Below are positions 35,454 through 39,875 of a DNA stretch of 39,875 nucleotides, in pieces (positions within the stretch are counted from its first letter, which is position 1; each line of letters opens with the position of its first letter). The notes beneath the pieces were generated by a model. The model was not told the origin of the DNA. It saw only the letters and a list, made by a program, of their open reading frames with translations, and did no database searches. The translations under genes and the position numbers were made by a program. This DNA comes from Flavobacterium sp. (lineage in GTDB: Bacteria; Bacteroidota; Bacteroidia; Flavobacteriales; Flavobacteriaceae): NCBI GenBank assembly GCA_014377455.1, contig JACMPO010000245.1:1-39875 (forward strand), given 5' to 3'.

Positions 35454-36413
35454 ATGATTAAAAAACACACCGTTGGAAGTTTATATGCAGGAATTGGTGG
35501 CATTTGTCTTGGATTTGAAAACTCAGGATTCAAGTTACTTTGGGCTAATGAATATGATAAAAATGCGTGCATTACTTACAAAGCTAATTTTAAACATTCA
35601 CTTATAGAAGGTGACGTTTTAAGTTTAGATATTGATTTAATTCCAAAAGTTGACATTCTTACTGCTGGTTTTCCTTGTCAGCCATTTTCTGTTGCGGGTT
35701 ACCGAAAGGGATTTGATGATAATAGAGGAAATCATTTTTTCAGAATTCTAGATTTTGTAGACACCATGCGACCTAAAGTTATTTTTTTGGAAAATGTAAA
35801 AAACTTGGTTGGACATGATAAAGGCAATACGATAAAAGTTATTGAAAAATCGTTGCTCGACAGAGATTACACATTCCAATATAAAGTATTGAATACTAAG
35901 GATTACGGAAATATTCCGCATAACAGAGAGCGTATTTTTATAATTGCTTTCGATAAGAAAATTTTAAATAAAAATAGTTTTGAATTTGAATTTCCTAAAA
36001 AAGAAGACTTGACTAAATGTGTTCAAGATGTTTTAGAAAAAAATCAAGTTGAAAAAAAATTTTATTATGAAAATGACAGGTACATGTACAAAATGTTAGA
36101 GGAAGAAATGAAGTCTGAAAATACAATCTATCAATTTAGACGACAGTATGTTCGAGAAAATAAATCGAATGTTTGTCCAACTTTAACAGCAAATATGGGA
36201 ACTGGTGGACACAATGTACCTCTTGTAAAAACAGAATTTGGTTTCAGAAAATTAACACCTCGAGAATGTTTGCGATTTCAGGGTTTTCCTGAAACTTTCT
36301 TGATACCCAATATTTCTAATTCACATTTGTATAAACAAACTGGAAATTCAGTAAGTGTTCCAGTTGTTGAGGCAGTTGCAAAAAATATTAAAAAGATTTT
36401 AGATGATTTGTAG
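35454..36413 (+). CDS. DNA (cytosine-5)-methyltransferase, solitary
   Basis: This 319 aa enzyme transfers a methyl group from SAM to C5 of cytosine within a target site. Motifs in order: I, GSLYAGIGGICLGFE (8-22); IV, TAGFPCQPFSVAG with nucleophile Cys75; VI, FLENVKNLVG (111-120); VIII, NIPHNRERIFIIAF (153-166); a target-recognition region (about 215-262, with CPTLTANMGTGGHNVPLV); IX, KLTPRECLRFQGFP; X, QTGNSVSVPVVEAVA. All catalytic parts appear intact. No restriction endonuclease or Vsr gene is adjacent: the neighbours are a glycosyltransferase and ribD. The recognition sequence cannot be told from the protein alone. Confidence 0.94.
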   Translation: MIKKHTVGSLYAGIGGICLGFENSGFKLLWANEYDKNACITYKANFKHSLIEGDVLSLDIDLIPKVDILTAGFPCQPFSVAGYRKGFDDNRGNHFFRILDFVDTMRPKVIFLENVKNLVGHDKGNTIKVIEKSLLDRDYTFQYKVLNTKDYGNIPHNRERIFIIAFDKKILNKNSFEFEFPKKEDLTKCVQDVLEKNQVEKKFYYENDRYMYKMLEEEMKSENTIYQFRRQYVRENKSNVCPTLTANMGTGGHNVPLVKTEFGFRKLTPRECLRFQGFPETFLIPNISNSHLYKQTGNSVSVPVVEAVAKNIKKILDDL

Positions 36414-36446
36414 TTTCTAAATTGTAAATGGATGTAGATTTTAAAA

Positions 36447-37460
36447 ATGAATACAAACGAAAAATACATATTGCGTTGTTTAGAATTGGCAAAAAACGGT
36501 TTGCCAAGTTCGATGCCAAATCCATCAGTAGGCGCCGTTATTGTATATAATGGTACTATTATTGGCGAAGGATTTACTTCGAAATATGGTGGAAATCATG
36601 CTGAGGTAAATGCTATTAATTCAGTAAAAGATAAGTCACTTTTATTAAAATCAACTATTTATGTAAGTTTAGAACCTTGCAGTCATTTTGGGAAAACACC
36701 ACCTTGTTGCGATTTAATTATACAGTATAAAATTCCAAAAGTAGTTATTGGATTGGTTGATTCTAATAAAAAAGTAGCTGGACAAGGTATAAAAAGACTC
36801 ATAGAAAATAGAATAGAAGTTATTGTGGGAGTTTTGGAGCATGAGTGTAAAATGTCTAATAAACGATTTTTTACTTTTCATGAAAAAAACCGACCTTACA
36901 TTATTTTAAAATGGGCTCAAACTGTAGATGGATTTATTGCTCCATTAAGAAATCAAAATACCAACAGAGCGCCATTTTGGATTACAAATGAATTATCCAG
37001 GCAATTAGTTCACAAATGGAGAAGTGAAGAACAAGCTATTTTAGTAGGAACACAAACCGTTATAGACGATAATCCGAGTTTGACAACTAGAGATTGGAAC
37101 GGCAAAAATCCCGTCAGAATAGTTTTAGATCAAAATAATAAAATTTCCAAAGAAAGTCATATCTTTGATAATCAAGCAAAAACTATTATTTTAAATAGCG
37201 ATACTATTAATTTTTCAAAGAATATAGCTTATCAAATTTCAGAATTACTACTTAAAGAAAATATTCAGTCTGTTATAATCGAAGGCGGTAGTAAAACACT
37301 TCAAACTTTTATTGACGAAAATTTATGGGATGAAGCCAGAGTTTTTATTGGAAAAACAGTTTTAGAATTTGGAATAAAAGCTCCAATCTTGAAATATAAT
37401 AATTGTGACAAACGCACAATTTTGAATGATGAACTGTTAACAATTTATAATTATGATTAA
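36447..37460 (+). CDS. ribD: Bifunctional riboflavin deaminase-reductase RibD
   Basis: RibD (337 aa) carries out the second and third steps of riboflavin synthesis: deamination of the pyrimidine intermediate, then NADPH-dependent side-chain reduction. The N-terminal deaminase has zinc ligands H51 (NHAEVNAI, with catalytic E53), C78 and C87 (LEPCSHFGKTPPCCDLI). The C-terminal reductase domain starts near residue 148 (RPYIILKWAQTVDGFIAP) and includes VIIEGGSKTLQTFID. The last codons overlap the HAD hydrolase gene by eight bases, which suggests coupling. Confidence 0.95.
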   Translation: MNTNEKYILRCLELAKNGLPSSMPNPSVGAVIVYNGTIIGEGFTSKYGGNHAEVNAINSVKDKSLLLKSTIYVSLEPCSHFGKTPPCCDLIIQYKIPKVVIGLVDSNKKVAGQGIKRLIENRIEVIVGVLEHECKMSNKRFFTFHEKNRPYIILKWAQTVDGFIAPLRNQNTNRAPFWITNELSRQLVHKWRSEEQAILVGTQTVIDDNPSLTTRDWNGKNPVRIVLDQNNKISKESHIFDNQAKTIILNSDTINFSKNIAYQISELLLKENIQSVIIEGGSKTLQTFIDENLWDEARVFIGKTVLEFGIKAPILKYNNCDKRTILNDELLTIYNYD

Positions 37461-38061
37461 TACAATTATTTTTGATTTTGGAGATATTTTTATCAATCTT
37501 GAAAAAGAAGCTTCACTAGAAGCGTTTATAAAATTAGGTTTAAATGGACCAAACGACGAATTAATTGCCCAAAATGATTTATTTGAAAAAGGTAAAATAA
37601 CTGAATTAGAGTTTTTAGAAACTTTTCAGAAATATATTCCAAAGGTAAGTTTTGAGGAAATAAGAGTGGCTTGGAATTCTATAATAGGTGAGTTTCCACT
37701 TTATAGACTGGAGTTTTTACAAATGCTTTCGCAACGATATCGATTATTTTTACTCACAAATACTGATGAAATCCATATTAGCAAGTTTGAACATAAAGTT
37801 GGAATTTCATTTTATACTGATTTTTATAATTGTTTTGAAAAGGTTTTTTATTCGTACGAAATGCATCTGCGAAAGCCAGATCCAGCTATTTTTAATACAA
37901 TAATTAACAAATATGATTTATCTCCAAAGCGAACTTTATTTGTAGATGATAAAAAAGAAAATACAGATACTGCAGCATCACTTGGACTTCATGTTTGGAA
38001 TTTACAAGTTGGAGTAGAAGATGTGGTTGATTTATTTGACCAAAAGCAACTTCCTTTATAA
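37453..38061 (+). CDS. HAD-family hydrolase, YihX-like
   Basis: This 202 aa protein is a HAD subfamily IA phosphatase. Motif I is IIFDFGDIFIN with nucleophile D8; the second motif-I aspartate is Gly10, as in the DxG variants such as YihX. Motif II is LFLLTNTDE (residues 99-107), motif III KPDP near 141-144 and motif IV FVDDKKENTDTAASLG near 162-177. Overlap with ribD raises the idea of a role in riboflavin synthesis, where a HAD enzyme dephosphorylates the RibD product in other bacteria, but this is inference from position only. Confidence 0.82.
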   Translation: MINTIIFDFGDIFINLEKEASLEAFIKLGLNGPNDELIAQNDLFEKGKITELEFLETFQKYIPKVSFEEIRVAWNSIIGEFPLYRLEFLQMLSQRYRLFLLTNTDEIHISKFEHKVGISFYTDFYNCFEKVFYSYEMHLRKPDPAIFNTIINKYDLSPKRTLFVDDKKENTDTAASLGLHVWNLQVGVEDVVDLFDQKQLPL

Positions 38062-38103
38062 AATTGCTTTCATCAATTCAGTTATATTAAAATTTATAGC
38101 AAT

Positions 38104-38138
38104 AGAAAAAGCCACACTTTTTAAAGTATGGCTTTTCT
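38104..38138. terminator. Bidirectional terminator between convergent genes
   Basis: AAAAGCCA-C-ACTTT (38107-38120) pairs with AAAGT-A-TGGCTTTT (38123-38136) with one C/A mismatch. T-rich runs follow on both strands. It lies between the end of the HAD gene (38061) and the end of the minus-strand adhesin-like gene (38157). Confidence 0.85.
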
Positions 38139-38156
38139 AATTTAGAATATTGAAAA

Positions 38157-39875
38157 TTATCTTTTGATTATTCGTAAGGTTTTAACTTCATTATTTTGAT
38201 TTACAATTAAACTGTAAACACCTGATGGATAATTCGCTCCAATTTCTAGTGAATCTAAATTTCTCAATTCTGATTCGAATGTTTCAATTAAACGTCCAGT
38301 TAAATCGTAAACGGATAAGACAATTTTATCATTAGAAGCGTTTTCAGTTTTTAAAGTAAAAGTTTCAGAAAATGGATTTGGTGATGCCATTACTTTGAAT
38401 CCTTCATTATATGAAGTTGTCTCTGCAACAATTTTAGCCGTTCCACCTGGAGTTTTTACTGTACAAACTGCACCATAAGGTAAGAAAGTTCCATCTGTAT
38501 TTTGTACAGCTACTTCCACTTTATAAGTTGTATTACTATGAATTCCAGCGAATAAACTCATTCTCACATCTCTAGTAACTCTGTTTATAAAATATACTTC
38601 GTTAGGATTAGTACTGTTTGTAACTTTAAATCGGTAACCAGTTGCAAATGAAACTAAGTCAGCATAAAGAATCGTATTAATATCCGTAAGCGTAATTCCA
38701 CATTGAGAATTTTGAATTTTTGTGTAAGGAATTGGGGTTGTTACATAACAAAAGTTTGGATTATAAGGTTGATATATATTATTGAATTTTACAGATACTT
38801 CAACTTTATAGGTAGTATTAAAAGCAAATGTTGTCATTTGAGTAATTTTAAATACTCTTAAAACTTTATCTACATATTGAATTTGATTGTTTGTAGTGTT
38901 CGTAATTTTATATCTGTAACCCTGAGCACCACTTACTAATGTAGAATAAACATCTTGATCAATAGTTGCTAATGTTACACCACATAGTGTAGATTCTACG
39001 ATTGACCATTTTGGAGTGCATCCACCAGGCTGACCAACATTGTCAATAATACCATTACAGTCGTTATCTAATCCATCATAACAAATATCTATAGCACCAG
39101 GATGAACTGTTGCATTTGAATCATTGCAGTCAGTACCAGTTGTTACATATCCGATAGGTTGAGAACAAGCCATTGTAGATGTTGCTGGATTACCGTATCC
39201 GTCACCATCAGCATCTAAATAATATGTTTTTAAAACATTTTGTGATGCGTTATTGTCATTACAATCAATATTATTTAAAACTCCACATGCTACCAAAGTT
39301 GTAGAACCATATCCATCATTATCAGCATCTAAATATTGTAACTGATTATCATTACAATCCGAATTATTTGTAACGTAACCTTGAGGTTGTGAACAAGCCT
39401 GAATACTAATTGCTGGATTTCCAAAACCATCTCCATCAGCATCTAAATAATAAGTGGTGCTACCTTGAATCACCACCGATTGTGTTTGCGTAGAAGTATT
39501 TCCTTTTGCATCAGTATACGTCCAAGTCACCGTTGTAGAAGCAGTCACAGGAGAAACCGTAGTTGTAGTTCCCGTAATAGTTCCCGAACAATTATCAGTA
39601 GCCGTTGGCGCAGAAAGCACAACCGAACATTGACCGTTTAAGGTTGGCAACGAAGCTACATTTGCCACTGGCGCAGTAGTATCATTAATTACAACCGATT
39701 GTGTTTGGGTTGAAGTATTTCCTTTAGCATCAGTATACGTCCAAGTGATTGAATACGTTCCTTGAGTATTGTAAGTCAAAGGCGAAGTAGTTGTACCAGT
39801 AATAGTTCCAGAACAATTGTCTGTTGCTGTTGGAGCAGTAACCGTAGCTGAACATTGACCAGTAATAGTTGGTAA
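38157..39875 (-). CDS. Large secreted repeat protein with type IX sorting domain (C-terminal part)
   Basis: The frame is open to the window edge, so the start is missing; 572 codons are visible. From N to C there are: HYR/Ig-like units of about 73 aa (39481-39875) with TATDNCSGTITGTTT and TWTYTDAKGNTSTQTQSVVI; a putative metal-binding, thrombospondin type 3-like region (about 39040-39460) with three YLDADGDGYG-type Asp-rich loops and DCNDN motifs; two related fibronectin-like units (about 38470-39005, each with NTTYKVEV); and a type A sorting domain (about 38157-38400) with SPNPFSETFTLKT, YDLTGRLIETF, YPSGVYSLIV and KTLRIIKR. It should cross the outer membrane by the type IX route and be processed by PorU. 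An adhesin or surface role is inferred. An internal TTG at 39779 is not its start. Confidence 0.9.
   Translation of the reverse strand, partial: LPTITGQCSATVTAPTATDNCSGTITGTTTSPLTYNTQGTYSITWTYTDAKGNTSTQTQSVVINDTTAPVANVASLPTLNGQCSVVLSAPTATDNCSGTITGTTTTVSPVTASTTVTWTYTDAKGNTSTQTQSVVIQGSTTYYLDADGDGFGNPAISIQACSQPQGYVTNNSDCNDNQLQYLDADNDGYGSTTLVACGVLNNIDCNDNNASQNVLKTYYLDADGDGYGNPATSTMACSQPIGYVTTGTDCNDSNATVHPGAIDICYDGLDNDCNGIIDNVGQPGGCTPKWSIVESTLCGVTLATIDQDVYSTLVSGAQGYRYKITNTTNNQIQYVDKVLRVFKITQMTTFAFNTTYKVEVSVKFNNIYQPYNPNFCYVTTPIPYTKIQNSQCGITLTDINTILYADLVSFATGYRFKVTNSTNPNEVYFINRVTRDVRMSLFAGIHSNTTYKVEVAVQNTDGTFLPYGAVCTVKTPGGTAKIVAETTSYNEGFKVMASPNPFSETFTLKTENASNDKIVLSVYDLTGRLIETFESELRNLDSLEIGANYPSGVYSLIVNQNNEVKTLRIIKR
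39481..39875 (-). repeat. Near-identical 219-base tandem repeats in the adhesin-like gene
   Basis: Blocks beginning TGTGTTTG at 39481 and at 39700 are very similar at the DNA level over tens of bases (for example TTTCCTTT then GCATCAGTATACGTCCAAGT). The period is 219 bases, equal to 73 codons, so units can be gained or lost in frame. The second unit is cut at the window edge and more copies probably follow. Confidence 0.88.

Noticed and set aside
39040..39875. CRISPR array or intergenic tandem repeat
   Set aside because: The repeats are in frame within one coding sequence, have a 219-base period and encode recognisable protein domains.

Overview
The window reads as chromosome of a member of the Bacteroidota, most likely family Flavobacteriaceae and close to Flavobacterium. 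The evidence is low GC content, A-rich leaders that mostly lack Shine-Dalgarno sequences, promoters of the TTG-N19-21-TAnnTTTG type, gldJ next to porU and porV (gliding motility and type IX secretion), a cargo protein with a type IX sorting domain, and a bacillithiol gene (bshA). This assignment rests on family knowledge and gene order; no database search was possible.

Layout. (1) 1-13810, plus strand: the S10-spc-alpha ribosomal superoperon, from the tail of rpsJ through rplC-D-W-B, rpsS, rplV, rpsC, rplP, rpmC, rpsQ, rplN-X-E, rpsN, rpsH, rplF-R, rpsE, rpmD, rplO, secY, infA, rpmJ, rpsM-K-D, rpoA and rplQ. It ends at a clear hairpin terminator. A 38-codon rpmJ lies at 10670-10786. (2) 13881-21792, minus strand: a galactan/galactose catabolic operon transcribed in the order galM, GH53 lipoprotein, GH53 secreted galactanase, GH2 beta-galactosidase, galK, galT. 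It is divergent from a GntR-type regulator with a sugar-binding-protein-like domain (21914-22912). The GH2 gene carries one in-frame TAA just before its catalytic glutamates. (3) 22929-25980, minus strand: murF and gldJ. (4) 26173-31214, plus strand: porU and porV, divergent from gldJ. (5) 31296-38061, mostly plus strand: housekeeping genes (cdd, bshA, a PrcB-like lipoprotein, ribD, a HAD hydrolase), a glycosyltransferase, a solitary DNA cytosine-5 methyltransferase, and miaE on the minus strand. (6) 38157-39875, minus strand: the C-terminal part of a large repeat-rich secreted protein with a type IX sorting domain, cut by the window edge.

How it fits together. The extracellular or surface GH53 enzymes would cut beta-1,4-galactan, the GH2 enzyme would release galactose, GalM would interconvert anomers, and GalK and GalT would feed UDP-sugar metabolism. 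No SusC/SusD pair or sugar transporter is in the window, so uptake must be encoded elsewhere. GldJ, PorU and PorV serve motility and type IX secretion, and the protein at the right edge is a predicted cargo of that route.

No stretch of more than 300 bases lacks a gene; the longest gaps are 25981-26172 (divergent promoters) and 31779-31938 (AT-rich, nothing clear). I found no tRNA, rRNA, CRISPR array, insertion sequence or prophage. I did not find a convincing new multi-gene system. The best leads are the nonsense codon in the GH2 gene, the paired operator-like repeats at 21850-21880, the solitary methyltransferase, and the near-identical repeats at the right edge.
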